A DNA stretch of 64,000 nucleotides from contig OY735211.1 of NCBI GenBank assembly GCA_963457665.1, forward strand, positions 37,706,217-37,770,216. Direction: 5' to 3'. Of the stretch, positions 9,840 to 22,861 are shown piece after piece; position 1 is the first letter of the stretch, and each line of letters opens with the position of its first letter. The notes beneath the pieces were generated by a model. That model had not been told where the DNA came from. It saw only the letters and a list, made by a program, of their open reading frames with translations, and ran no database searches. The position numbers and the translations under genes are program-made. Source of the DNA: Thysanoteuthis rhombus. Taxonomy: Eukaryota > Mollusca > Cephalopoda > Oegopsida > Thysanoteuthidae.

Positions 9840-11530
9840 ACTTCACATCCACAATACAAATATACATATATATATATGTGTGGTAATTATGGGTAAATGG
9901 TTTGATACATATAAATATATCACATTTATGTTTATAATTCATATTCATAACTTGACAGATTCCATAAACACTAAATCAGAGTATCTGGGTTGAGATATTA
10001 TTCCTATCTTCTTTCCATATATAAGTCGAGCAAGCGTTCCTAGATCAAGGGTTCCCCACCTTTCTGTTCCTCTCAGCCCTTTGGGCATTCACATAAAAAT
10101 TAGGGATCAAGAATTGATGAAATAAATCAGTTGAAAAAGTTGAGAGAAAGTATTCATTATTTATATTCATTTGATGTAGAATTGTAAACCAAACCAGGGC
10201 TTCTCAAAGTTGAAGTCTGGACACTTTTGGAGGTTCCATGAAAATTATTGGGGTGAGGATATTTCAAAATCTCCTTTACAGAATAATGTTTCTGGGAATT
10301 TATGGAAACAAACTTCTTTCACAAAATAGAAATGTGGTGGTATTTTTTAGGATTGTGTCAGCACTACCGAACATACCATGGCCATTTACTTAATGGCTTT
10401 GGGGCATGTATCATCTGTTGCTTGTTTACACCTCGTGGTAATGGTACATGTAAATGCTTTAATTTGACCAATTTTTCAAATGAGAAATCGACATTTGTAA
10501 TTTTTTTTTTTACAATCAGATTTTCACGCTGATTAGCTAGTATGCACATTTTATAACTATTATTAATAGCAGCATGTATCGAAAATGAAGAATGGCCTAA
10601 TAAGTAAAGCATGGTCCTAGCCAGACTATCTCCCAAAGATAAGGGGTACTAGTTCAAAATCTTGTCAGTTTTTTTTTTTACTCTCCAATTCATGCAGCTT
10701 ACTAAATTGTTGGTCATAGCATATAAATATGATCTGAGAGTTGAGATAAAAAAAAGCATAACGAATGACAGAAAAACTATAAAAAATTGTCAACATCTGT
10801 TGGACCGGCTCGGTTTGTGACTTGCATGATCAAAAACTTTTTTTTCTTCTTCACCAACTGATATCATAAAACAGTTCTTGGAACGCAATGATGTTTCTTT
10901 ATGCATAATTCCCATGTATAGTGTCTGTTAGTTTTTTGGATAAAGATTCTGACAGAATAACATAAGTTGAGTAGTGCAGTTTCTCTTATTCTTGCACCTC
11001 AAGCGCACAAGCCAGGGAGTAAAGGGGCAACTACTCCGCCCTCCAATTTCAACAAAATCAGAACAGAATTTGGGGCAAATCAAGGCTACAGCCCCCTCCC
11101 CACTTTACCAAAGGGTTCCCAGAGACCCATGCTTGAACTCCAATAACTATGATCTCAATTCATCATCCCCCCTAGCCCTAACCCTAACCACATACAAAAT
11201 GGATGTAAACCAAGTCCCAGTACAAGTTGAGAACATTAACCAATACTACCAACTCTGTAAGATAGACAACACTATTTGACTATTTGACTTACACTAAAAA
11301 AATGCTTCAAGTTTCTAAAACTTTATATGAATTCTTGGTTAAATGCAAACTTAAGCCTTCGGAACATCATATGTAATGATGAAACATTCAACAATCATTG
11401 ATTTTTTTCCAACCAGATCTCTTCACTGTCAATGCACCTAATTCATATAGATCGAACATCATACAGTGAGAATTTCAACTAATCAAAAAATTTTTATACA
11501 AACCATAATCTATGTAAGTTTATCACCGCT
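9840..11530. other. Intergenic; two hAT-like terminal motifs
   Basis: No gene. 'caagggttccccacctttct' at 10046 and 'cagggcttctcaaagt' at 10195 resemble hAT transposon ends (consensus of the CAGGGGTTCCCAACC type). Both point the same way, so they are not the two ends of one element. The region 10974-11280 is somewhat C-rich with an open frame but no recognised domain. Confidence 0.3.
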
Positions 11531-12038
11531 GATTTTTTAAAAATATAACTTCTGTCCCTTAATAGTTGTTACATATACCTGTACATTTCATACATGAAAT
11601 GTACCAAATATTGTGGGACAAATTTAGAAAGAGGTCCATCTTTGGCAACAGTATCAACATTGACAACTGTTCACCTGATCAGTACGGACATATCAGATTG
11701 ATAGAATAAGAAGTGCGGAACTATCAAAAAATATTTTGATCATTTGCCCCAGATCTATGGTTATTTATGATTAAGCAAGCCTACAAGTACTTTGTAAGCT
11801 CTTGAAGCACTACTAACTATTCACCTTTCATCGCACTAATTAAATGGCTTGCTCATACACACACCTGCACAATGATATCTACTGAATAAGAGTTGCTCAT
11901 AGATTTTGCTGGCTGCAAGAGATTGAAGAGAACTCAACCATGTAGGTCTGATCTCCAATCCCTTCCTAAACCTTTGGTCAATTGATAATTTAGTTATCAG
12001 AATTTAGGGATTCCTCTTTGTGGGCCAACTTCTGTTTA
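11531..12038 (+). repeat. 500-bp direct repeat R500, copy 2
   Basis: Same sequence and orientation as 4288-4797, starting 'aaatataacttctgtccctt' and ending 'tgtgggccaacttctgttta'. The divergence is scattered, as expected of an old duplicate. Confidence 0.85.
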
Positions 12039-12039
12039 C

Positions 12040-13759
12040 ACTCTGACTTGACCTTGCTCTTTCACTACCACTAAGAAATCATGTCAATATTGTATTGACT
12101 TTCTATTCATTACAATTCATTTGGGCGAAAAACAAAACACTTGGTGATTCAAATTATCAGAGCATGAAATTTCAAAATTTCAAGAAGAGTAGGTTTTAGG
12201 TCAGGCTTACAAACGAAAAAGGAATTTTTTTGTTGTTTTTTTTTTTTTTACAGTAAGAATGGTACCAAGAAATGACATAACAGTGAACAGATAGATATCA
12301 AAACAGAAGTGCAATCAATATACCACGTAAGTTTTAATGATTAACATTTAAATTTTACTGAATAATTAGTTAATCTATCCGTTTCACCAAACCCAACGCC
12401 TGGCACGAATGGATTTGAACTTATAAAAATGTCCGTGCGTTCAGAAATCGGGAAAATGTGTTGTTTTCGTTAAACCGCCATTTTGCTGCATACCAGCACA
12501 TGTCTATTTTGATTTCAGATTATTTTATTTTATTTTTTTTGGTAGAAAATGCAATTGTCGCTAGTAGTCACGAATCGAGTTTGTTTTAAATTGATCATAT
12601 AAATTACGTCTAAAAATGTATTTTAAATTTAAATTGTTGACATAACCTTTTAAAAGTAGGTTATTTGCTCCATACTCACCGCGTGAATGAACTTTAAACT
12701 AGGATAAAACTTCAACTTCTTGTATAGAAAGCAACCACAACAAAAATGGGCGACACTTTTTGTTACTGGCCCTGTATACTTCTACGGTATGATGTTCAAT
12801 ATCCCTTTCACCCACACAAGGGTCGAAAAAAAATGTACCTGTACGTAAAAGAGTTAAGAGATGAGATTACTTACTTTATTTCTTCATCATGGTTTCCCCA
12901 AATCCTAAAGAAACAAAACTGTCTGTGATCTTCTCGGTAAAGAAGAGTACCAACTAGAACAAAAAAACAGAGAACGAAAAAAAAAGTCGACTTTTTGGAA
13001 TTTCTAGGCCAACAAGTGGGTGTTTACACAGCGAGCAAAAAGTTGTGAGGACTACTACATCAAGAGAGAGAAGCCTTCTAAGACACTTAGCTTGGTCAAC
13101 GAATAGGGGCTTTAATTAGTCTGGTGTCTACGGGTCCCCATACAGTGGACTAAGAAAAAAAAATAAATGAAATAAAAGGAAGTACTAGGCAATTTCTAAA
13201 AGACAAGATCACCGAAGTTGAACGACATCTAACCTGGTCAGTATTTAGAGGGGGGCTGTTGGGGAACAGCAACATGTATTGTAAGCGGTATGTATCACCC
13301 ATATGTATACGTGTCGGGCCCCCCATATAAGAACCAACCTTTCACATTTTTCCGGAAAAAAGTAGTTCAATAACCACGATTTAAGCAAGGATCATAAATC
13401 TCCTGAAATGATAGACTGAATCACGAAATGTAAAACACTCAACTCCGGAATTTCAGAGAACAAAGAAGAAAGGTCGTGTTAAATATGAATAACATAGATG
13501 ATGATAATAGTTCATCTTGATTTTTTTCTCAAGAAAACTATACAATAAAAATAAAAATAAAAATAATCCCCCCCCTTTTCAAACAACGAAAAATTGTGAA
13601 GATTGTTTTTGTTTTTTTTAAATAAAAATTAATTTTGGCTAAATTGTACGATGATGGATCTAATTTGAATGGCTTGAAAATTTAATTGCTGGGTCACGTG
13701 ATATGTCAAGATGACAATATTCATCAACTAATTCTCTCTGTACGTTTCTTTCTTTCAGC
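12040..13759. other. Intergenic sequence, nothing recognised
   Basis: AT-rich with poly-A and poly-T runs. A 60-codon open frame at 12746 shows no domain. Confidence 0.4.
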
Positions 13760-13928
13760 GCGATGTACAGAAAGTGGTCACGATTGTTGTGTTCTACACA
13801 TTCGCTCGCTCGCTCAATGTTAAAAACGGCGCACGAATAAAAAGCTGTGCGCCGTTTCAAACATTGGGTGAGTAAGTGTGTGAAACTAGATCACCTACAA
13901 CTACTTGCACCTTCCCTACATTGTGCAT
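13760..13928. mobile_element. MITE-like element, family M, copy 2
   Basis: The left arm 'gtacagaaagtggtcacgat' and the reverse complement of the right end 'acaatgtagggaaggtgc' mirror copy 1. The centre pairs 'aaaacggcgcacgaataa' with 'agctgtgcgccgtttcaa', giving a compact palindrome-like core. Confidence 0.6.
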
Positions 13929-13929
13929 T

Positions 13930-15904
13930 CTTTTCTTTTCTTTTCTTTTTTTTTTCTTCTGACACAATGAATAAGTTTTGATTTAACCAATCACGTGACA
14001 TAATTTGTGGTGCTACTTCGAAAAGTGGACTTTTTTTTTTTTGTCTCCAGCGAGTCAAATATGGGTATCCGGTCTAACAACGCACTGTAAATATATATCA
14101 ATCATTGGGGTTCTTTTTATTTTGTAAATATTTATCATAATTTTATCCCCCCCCCAAAAAAAATTGTAAATAGGGGTTTAGATAAGGTTCATCTTAGAGT
14201 AAGTCTGGTACTGTGGTAAATGCAGTATGGAAGAAATTGGAAAAAATGTGTTGTTATGCTGAATGGAACAATATAGCAAGATTGGGTCAGTGCAAGGGAA
14301 AAGCTAAGATAAAATTAGGAAAGATGTTGACAAACCAAAATCCCCCCCCCCTTTGACCACGTGTCAAATTTTTCATTTTTGGAAATAAATATTCGGTCTA
14401 ACAACGCACCGTTGTGACCAATTATTAAGAACATCGTAAATCCAGTTGTAATACTATTAAATTCCAATATTTTGTCCGTGTGCACACGAAGTAATAAATA
14501 AATGAACATGTAGACCAAGATGAATTTTCATTTATTTGAATAAATCATGTAACCACCAGAGGAGTACCTTGGGATTTTGGGGACCTGGCTCTTTGGGAAG
14601 ACCCCCTCGAAAATTTAGTCAGATTTGTTGGTAGAAATGCATGAGATGAACCCCTACTAATTAAGCTTTTCCCCCCCGTGGTCGCGGGGAGGAATTCTCC
14701 CCTTTCTGGGAGCATCTTTTTTTTTTTCGATGTACATTTTTTTTCCACATAAGTTTCAAGTTTAAAAAAAAAAAAAAAAAAAAAGGCTTTTGAACTAAGT
14801 AAAATGAAGATAAAAGGCTTTTGAACTAAGTGAAATGGAAATTAAAGATTCGGGCATACGGCGAATTCACCGATGATTTAATAAAGTTAACTAATGTGAG
14901 GTGTTTTTTTCACATCAACTAATTGATTTGGGGTACTTATTTCTAGAAAGGGTTTTTGAAAAAACGTGCCTCTCTTACCCAGGATATTTCGTTTTAAATT
15001 AATTTAATCCCCAGAGAAGATAATTACAAAAGGAAAGTTTCAATAATAATGATCAGTAGATTATTTTTTTTTTAACACATGATAGGAAGGTTTGAGATGT
15101 TGGTCTTCCCGCCGGTTCAATAGAAAATTGTATGAATCAACTTTTCATCAAACACCTGAATACCTAGCTCTCTGGACCGATACACGATATAGACACTGTT
15201 GATGAGAATGATTTGCTATTTATAGCTAAAAGTGCGTGTCAAATGATCAAAATCGGCTAATATTCTCCATTTCCAACTAAAATTATTATTTGAAGCCCAC
15301 TCATCAACAAAATAACTACTAAAGCCCCTGAACTAAATTTAATAAAATTTTGCAATTACTTTCATTAAACTTAGTAATTACTTTTTTCAATGGCCAGATT
15401 TTCAGCTATCGTATATTTTTATCGGTTAAAATGGGGAAAGAATCAGCTAAATCTAGCCGGAAAATAGCTGATCCGGCGACCCCGAGCATGAGACAACCGT
15501 ATTTGTATGGCATGTGACCCCCACTTTCCTTACTTTAGCAAGAGAAAAGGAAAGCAAGAAGAAAAACGATTCTTTTCATTTGTTACCCAACTCCACCTAG
15601 CCCTCAAGTTCTGGCCAATATGGGGGTTGACAACCAAGGTTAGATTTTCCCAGTGACTCATTATTCAATTAAGAAGAGATTTTATGAGTCGTCATATGAA
15701 TACGGTAATATTAAGATCAGTGTTTTCTCCAACATTCCTTCGTTGCAGTGGTACCAAATTTGTGAAAATCGACATCTACGAAATAAAACTGAATACGTTT
15801 CTCTTTCACGTCACTGTCATCTCCCGCCATTTTCCCTTGAATACCAGCACGAACATCACATGAAATAGAGATGAACATTTTTTTTTACCCTGTTTTGTAT
15901 TCAG
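13930..15904. other. Intergenic; one short tandem duplication
   Basis: AT-rich with C and T homopolymers. At about 14782-14847 a 31-bp unit ('ggcttttgaactaagt' plus flanks) occurs twice in a row. No gene seen. Confidence 0.45.
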
Positions 15905-16016
15905 AGAAGCCTCTTCGTGAATAGTGGTTAGTAATCTAGTTTCGCAGTACCTTATTGCTATTAGTGTGTGCGATCTTCACTGGGTATTTCTCACTTGTAG
16001 CCTTGTGTCAAACTCA
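15905..16016 (+). repeat. tRNA-derived SINE, family A
   Basis: Head 'gcctcttcgtgaatagtgg' and 'ttagtaatctagtttcgcag', tail 'cttgtagccttgtgtcaaac'. These match the family A head and its CTTGTGGCCTTGTGCCAAAC tail. Confidence 0.55.
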
Positions 16017-16518
16017 GCAAGTACACTTCACCGTGAATTAGTAGTGATCAGTTCTATGAAGGAGCCCAGCAAGCTAGTCTTAACAGACCATCACCACTTT
16101 AGTGAGGGTTTCCTTGTCGGCCTAAAAGTATTCTGTCCTGTTCGAGAGGGGGTCCGAGGCTATACCTCTTCATTGAACTTCAAGGGGTAGGTTAGGAGCC
16201 CATCTCTGATATCTTCAGCTTTTCAAGAGGAAGTCCTGAGGGAACTGGACAATTTTACCCCTACCCGGTTAGTATCCACCTGTAGGCGTGTGGGTCGCCA
16301 GCGCCACACACAACTTGACTTGTCACATTCGCCCTCGTTTTGAGGCGGATGGATACATGCTCCTGGCTGAGAGCGATCTTTACTAGATGCCCAAGACCTG
16401 TGGCCTTGTTTGAGACTAAGTTAAGCTTCCTAAATAAACATCCGTACATACTATAACTCAGACACACGAATTGGTGTTAAAATTTTTTTATTCCTGTTTT
16501 TTTTTGTTTTTTTTTTTA

Positions 16519-16628
16519 ATGCCTTGCCGTGGTTCTCAGGTTATAATTAACAAGCTTGTTTCGCTGATCATTAATTTAGAGAGTTCGATCCTTGCCGATG
16601 CTCCAAACGTGTGGCCGTGTATCAGAGA
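16519..16628 (+). repeat. tRNA-derived SINE, family A
   Basis: Starts 'atgccttgccgtggttctca', has 'ttaacaagcttgtttcgctg' (A-box side), the B box 'gagttcgatccttgccg' and the tail 'gtgtggccgtgtatcag'. This is one of the clearer family A copies. Confidence 0.65.
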
Positions 16629-16747
16629 AAACTAAGTGTGAACTTCAAGAGAAAACAGGGGCTTGAAAGGATGGTGGGGCTGTTGAATATACAGAAGAAA
16701 AGTTCACGTGACGAACTTTGAAATGGAAGGAAATTCTAAGCACTGTC

Positions 16748-16900
16748 AAAAGAAGGTAGTCCCGATTGTGAAGTGTCCACCTTGGCACACTCAATGTTGA
16801 ACTGGCGCACAAATAAAGAGAAATGTTAAATCAATGAGAGAAAAAAATTGTTCCTAACGGCGACGATATGAAACTTAACAAACCGTTCTCCTTTTTACCG
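16748..16900. mobile_element. MITE-like element, family M, partial copy 3
   Basis: The left arm 'ggtagtcccgattgtgaag' and 'cactcaatgttgaactggcg' match copies 1 and 2. The right side keeps 'atatgaaacttaacaaacc' but not the terminal 'ccaccttccctaca', so the right end is lost or strongly diverged. Confidence 0.5.
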
Positions 16901-18560
16901 ACTTTGGGTGTAATATTTTGGTTTATAAGTCTTGTCCAACCCACGTCATTAAATCTTACCACTGTTAGAAAAACTTTTACACTCTCCCAGTCGATAATTT
17001 AACGAACGAAATTACCGATTTCATTATCTTGTGGATCTGCTTTTAAGAAAGTCTGACGAAAGATTTTTTAAATATCTATTTTTAAATCCACCAACCCACC
17101 CTTTACATGAAAGATAACCGAGACTAATGTGCTCGGAATATGAGGCCAGGTGAAAAACACTAAGAAATCTACTTGAAAGCAAAGCTTGTTTTGTATTTTG
17201 ACATTATGTCTGCTAAGAAGCTTTGAAGTACACTAACCGCTAATGAAGGGGCGTTTCTTTCTTTACTTATGTTGTGATTATTTGTATTGTTTTGGTCTCC
17301 TAAAAAGATGGGTCTGAACAAGTGTCACCAACACGTTCCCGGTTGAAAAGCTTACGGTATATTGCATATTTTTAGCAAGCATTATTACATGCAAAAAAAA
17401 GGATTTTACTGTGCATTCATAGATGGATAGATAGATAGATAGAGAGAGAAATACAAATAGACGAAGACCGATGCAAGAAGACAGTTCAAAAATAGATATG
17501 AACAGAGGTACAAGTATGTGATAGATGCACGGGGTTTGTTTTTATTATTAATTTTACCGCTGTGAAGAGTGAGTGAGTGAGTTACTACTACCCTATAGTG
17601 AGTCCCCACGATAGACTAAGCACCCTTTTTTTTTTTTTTAAAACGAAAATGTAAACGAGATGGTTGTAGATGTGAACATTTTTTGATGATTAATTCATTT
17701 TATTTTTAAATGGTTCACGATAATAATAAACTCTTGCACCGTATTTCTGTCTTTGGGAATTGAATATTACAAGTCCCCTGAGTGGAAAAAGACGGTCGGG
17801 TCACCCGTTCGTCTGATGTAAACAAATAAAAGTTGAGGGTGTACTAAAGCCTTCGTCCCCAGGAACGTATCGCCGGCAAAAGTTTCCCTTCAGGGTTTTA
17901 CCATTTTCTACTTGGCTTACTTGGCTTGGGCACCTAGAGAGTATCGAACTCACTTTTTTCCCCAGTAAATCCAATTCCATTTGTGTAATTAATTATTAAA
18001 GTAATCTAAAATTGTCTTAACTATATTTTCAAAGACGATGTCAATAATCCTCGTTCCTATTCGTTCAAACAGTAGTCTCTAGCGTTGGGGTGTGATGGAC
18101 AAACTGTGGATTTGCCCCCCCCCCCGATCAGACCTTCTCACAGGTTTGGAGATGAGTCTCCGCTTTAGCACTCCTTAGTCCTTTACCTGACAACCGATAT
18201 CTGGATATATCCCTTTCCCACTTATCCCTTTCTCTTGCCCGGACTCGACCCGGCAGATATCCCCACCCTAAGGGCAGCGGAAAACTCTGGTCACTAATCG
18301 AATTGGTTTTGTGATGAATATATAAATTGAGAATTCGCACGATATCTATCATGAATACCTTGGATAGTGCGGCTAACTCGAAAACTTTCCGTTCTGTTCA
18401 AGGTACTTAGTGTGTTTTTGTTTCCTGTATTTACAGTTGTTTGTAGAGCAGTACCTTCTCACTGTTTGGCATCTCAACGCACACGAATCAGCACCGCACA
18501 CAATTTTACGTATTCCTATAATTTGTTTTATTCATTTATCAAATTTTGTAAAAATCAGCA
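16901..18560. other. Intergenic sequence, nothing recognised
   Basis: AT-rich with a short (GATA)n run near 17424. No coding or transposon signal. Confidence 0.4.
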
Positions 18561-18566
18561 TTATGT

Positions 18567-18626
18567 CAGACGAGAGAGAGAGAGAGAGAAACAGAGAGAG
18601 AGAGAGAGAGAAAGAGAGAGGGGGTG
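18567..18626. repeat. (GA)n microsatellite
   Basis: Interrupted GA repeat. Open frames through it (Arg/Glu or Leu/Ser runs) are repeat artefacts. Confidence 0.95.
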
Positions 18627-18929
18627 ATTCTGACAAATCTGGTCAAAACATTTTCGAGGAAAAACAAAATACTGTAATTCTCTAAGTTTTCTCTGAATTC
18701 GTTGTTTTGGTCGGAACCCGACATCGTTCGATCGAGGATATCATCATATTTATTTATCAATTCAGCGTTAGTACTAGTCGACTTTTCATAGCAATAGCGA
18801 CCAGTGGCTTTCGATGGGGGTCAAGTGACAGCAAGTCCCCGATTGTTATTGTTGTTCTTCTTCATCATAACAATATTTCCTCCATCTCGCCACGATTAAC
18901 TTTCCTGTTATTCTCCCCATCCTCTGTCT

Positions 18930-18941
18930 TTATCTCTCTCT

Positions 18942-19024
<83 letters not shown>
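18930..19024. repeat. (CT)n microsatellite
   Basis: About 40 or more CT units. The translated Ser-Leu or Arg-Glu polymers are not genes. Confidence 0.95.
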
Positions 19025-19029
<5 letters not shown>

Positions 19030-19435
19030 TGTTTATAACAAAAACAATGACAAATAGCAGGGGAACTGGGAAACACTTCTGATGAATAAATGTAAGAAAA
19101 TGCAGAAACCATTATTATTGACGCTCCTTGTTTATTGTGGATTCTTCAAAAAAAATTTTCAGTGTTGTATATTTCTACACAACCAGTCCAACCCTTTGAC
19201 CCCTCAGTGGTCATCACGACTTCATATAGTACGGATTCGATAGTGCTATTCGGGGTGGACCGATTGTTTAAACCCCGGTTAAAATATTGACGTACAAATC
19301 AATGTGACTTAGGAATAAGCTGAAAAGAAGTGAAAACATATGATTATATTGAAGAGTATAGTTATGAACAATACGGAAAATATAAGAACAAATTAACTGC
19401 ACTGATTATGGTATATCTGTGTACAAGGTCCAAGT

Positions 19436-19530
19436 GTAGCACGGTGGTCCGTTGATTCAATAATGCCCCGAAGTAGTCAGTTCGATTCACACATACGTCC
19501 GATTACTGAGGCCGTATCCGCAACTAACGT
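19436..19530 (+). repeat. tRNA-like SINE remnant
   Basis: 'cacggtggtccgttgattca' followed by 'gtcagttcgattcacac' (B-box-like) and 'ctgaggccgtatccgcaac' (tail-like) resembles family A, strongly diverged. Confidence 0.35.
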
Positions 19531-20137
19531 TTGAATAAATGACTCGATTTGTCAATAACTGGATTTGAAAACATAAATGTGTGGGCGTAAGTGTGGTTTT
19601 CGTGTATGCGTGCATGGGTATTTGAATTCAAGTTTGTCACGAGACAGAGCGTAACTGATAGAAAGATTGTGTTGCGCCAATCTTGTAAAAGGGTTTCACC
19701 ATTCGAAAGGATGTCGCGTGACTGTTTTGAAAATCAGAACTCAAAAACTTTTTCTTTTTTTTTTTTTAACCTGGGTTTGAAAACCGACCATCGAAATTAT
19801 GTATCCCAGCCTTTCGTGATGGGACTGTCTGTGTCCGAGTCCTTGTGTCTGTGTGTGATTTCGATTCCTGTCGAGTGCTCTGTAATAGTTACCTTGTTCC
19901 ATTCTAAGATTATTAGCGTAGTAAACTAACTTTCCACAGTGATGACTTTCAGTAACAGTTGTGAACGAAATCGGTATAAAACGAATTCCTTCAGCTTGAT
20001 TTTTACTAATAAATATAGTTTTAATTTGTAATTTTATTAAGAAAAAAACTAAGATAACTTACTTGATAAGATACTGCCAGATTTACCGAAAAAAAGAAAA
20101 ATATGGGCAAGTTTCAAAACAGATTGTCAATAGGTCC

Positions 20138-20164
20138 GTCAGAGAGAGAGAGAGAGAGAGATGG
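20138..20164. repeat. (GA)n microsatellite, short
   Basis: About 11 GA units. Confidence 0.9.
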
Positions 20165-20287
20165 GGGGACAAATCACTTTGTCAAGATGTTAGTCTTTGC
20201 AATAAGTTTCAGGTAACGTGGTTTGAACAGAAAAATAATTTGTTTCTGTTTTAAGCGACTTGTAATTAAAACGGGGCTTAGCTTGGG

Positions 20288-20386
20288 GTGGCACAAGGCC
20301 ACTAAATTAAGAAACTCATAGAACTGGGTATCGGACACGCTTCACTAACGGATAGTCTTCCTTCTAGATTCTCGTTCCACGGTGAA
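20288..20386 (-). repeat. SINE family A remnant
   Basis: Tail complement 'ggcacaaggccact' at the left and head complement 'ttccacggtga' at the right, separated by the expected distance. Confidence 0.4.
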
Positions 20387-20566
20387 ATGATAAGGGACTA
20401 TCAACTACAATTTACCAAAAGGGAAAAAGTAAATATATCTGACTTACAAAATCATTTTTGAGTCTGGCACAAAACCTCCAGTAGGATATGGAAAAGATTC
20501 TAAAATAAATGATGTATTTGTCACGATAAAGATTAAAGAGGAATAAAAACACTGTCTGTATCCTTT

Positions 20567-20677
<111 letters not shown>

Positions 20678-21119
20678 CAAAGTGAAGGGTTTGACAATCG
20701 ACAGAAAACGATGGTTATACAAGTTATTTTGTTAGAGACTTAAATTTTGCAAGAGCTCTCCGTATGATGAGGTTCGATCCCGTCTGTAGGTACTTCATGC
20801 CTGCACCAGATGAAGCTGAGTTTCCACAATAAAAATTTTAGTTCGTTGCACAACACATCGTGGCAATGAAAGAGAAGTTCATATGTTGGATTGGTTCGTA
20901 AACGTGGGTTTGTGTTCTGTGTTCGTAAGTCAATCAACTGGTTTAATGCTTACATCGAGTATGCCCCATACATGTAAGTGCTATGTGTATTCGATCGGTA
21001 ATTCTAAATAGTGTACCTGATTTTGTGCAAAGTGTAATTGAAATGAATATCACATTTGATTCAACGTTCATCAAACATTTAGGTTTTATTCACAGATTTT
21101 GCGAGACTTAGATCCGTAT

Positions 21120-21340
21120 ACAACTAGAGGCATCGTGTGAGTATCGAACTCACAAACACTGTAGTAATTATTATCTGCTTGACAAGCTCGCCAAACTTAA
21201 TCCGATGGCAAGTCGCCCTTGTGAGGCTGTTCATTAAAGTTTGCTTCAATTTTGACTCAGGGGCACCCAGTGAGGCTCAAACACACTAGTAATAGTCCGC
21301 TAGGCTTATTGGCTAACCATAACTCCACGACAAGGCGGCC
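21120..21340 (-). repeat. Two tRNA-like SINE pieces, minus strand
   Basis: At 21255-21339 the minus strand reads 'ccgccttgtcgtggagttat', 'ggttagccaataagc' and later 'gtttgagcctcac', a family A head. At 21130-21215 a second piece has the B-box complement 'gtatcgaactcac' and the A-box-like 'ttgacaagctcgcc'. Confidence 0.45.
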
Positions 21341-21364
21341 TTGCACTCTATGTATCGTAATGTG

Positions 21365-21450
<86 letters not shown>

Positions 21451-21550
21451 GAACACATTACTATATATATATATATATATACGAACACATTACTATATAT
21501 ATATATATATACGAACACATTACTATATATATATATATATACGAACACAT

Positions 21551-21596
<46 letters not shown>

Positions 21597-21632
21597 GAAC
21601 ACATTACTATATATATATATATACGAACACAT

Positions 21633-21674
<42 letters not shown>

Positions 21675-21703
21675 GAACACATTACTATATATATATATAA
21701 TAC

Positions 21704-21740
<37 letters not shown>
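21365..21740. repeat. TA satellite interrupted by a 12-nt unit
   Basis: A long (TA)n tract is punctuated by seven exact copies of CGAACACATTAC (starting near 21450, 21482, 21512, 21542, 21596, 21624 and 21674), with TA spacers of varying length. Just upstream, at 21356-21366, the same word appears inverted (gtaatgtgtta). The open frames of up to 157 codons rich in Ile and Tyr are artefacts of the repeat. Confidence 0.95.
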
Positions 21741-21742
<2 letters not shown>

Positions 21743-22004
21743 TGGTGGGTAAGTGATAAAAACGTCGGATTCGATACAAAAAAACATGACAGTGTATTTT
21801 CAGGTTCATCTGTACATTCACTCACACATACACACATACATATGTACACCAGAATATGTGCAGATCTTCATACATATAACATTTTTACGTGCACATGTCA
21901 TTTACTCACTAACGTGTATTTGCACATACCCTAAAATACCCTCCCACACACATATTCACAAGCATATGTAGACATACACATCACACATGACACACAATGA
22001 GTAC

Positions 22005-22055
22005 ATCTCTGTGGTTAACGAACAGTCATGGGTTCGAACCTCACCGAGTTTGGAA
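22005..22055 (+). repeat. tRNA-like fragment
   Basis: 'ctctgtggttaacgaacag' then 'gggttcgaacctcaccgag' looks like the A and B boxes of a tRNA-derived repeat. There is no complete cloverleaf, so this is not called a tRNA gene. Confidence 0.3.
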
Positions 22056-22189
22056 ATAGTAAATACATTCACGCATATACTCACAAAATCATACTCACAT
22101 ACACGCATCTACTAGCGGAAACATACGTATATAAACTCATGTAAATGTAGTCTCACTCACGAACACATATTCACTCACATAAACGTATA

Positions 22190-22196
22190 CTCACAT

Positions 22197-22232
<36 letters not shown>

Positions 22233-22289
22233 TTATTTATATATATAAATACATATATATAAATATTACTCACACGTATATACCAATGT

Positions 22290-22346
<57 letters not shown>

Positions 22347-22822
22347 AACTCATGCATACCCCGTCTTACTCACACACATATTCACACACAAATTGTCTCT
22401 TTCTCTCATACATGCAAACATACTCTTCCTTTCACACATGTACACATACACAGTATATACTTTCCAGCTCATATGACTATACATACACAAACACACATAT
22501 ATATACACACACTCGTATATATATATATATATATACACACACATATATGCACACACAGATACATATATATACACCCCCCATATGTATATATATGTATACA
22601 TATATATATGTATACATATATATACATACGCACATATGTGTATATATATACACACACATATATACGTATATATATAGACACATATATATGTATATATAGA
22701 CACACACGCATATATATATATATACACACACATACATACATATATATGTGTGTATATAAGTGTTTATATATTTGTGTATATATGTGTGTATGCTTGTGTG
22801 TATGTATATATACTTATACACA

Positions 22823-22861
<39 letters not shown>

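Noticed and set aside
11165-11195. Telomere-like 'ccctaaccctaacc'
   Set aside because: Only about two units. Too short to indicate a telomere or interstitial telomeric block.
4288-12038. R500 copies as LTRs of one retrotransposon
   Set aside because: No TG...CA ends, no primer-binding site and no gag/pol between them. The interior is Penelope and LINE debris in the opposite orientation.
21252-21821. Open frames of 119-157 codons rich in Ile and Tyr on both strands
   Set aside because: They are translations of TA repeats and the 12-nt word. Overlapping frames on both strands confirm the artefact.
22005-22055. A functional tRNA gene here or at the other tRNA-like boxes
   Set aside because: No complete cloverleaf with paired acceptor stem could be formed. 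All are better explained as SINE heads.
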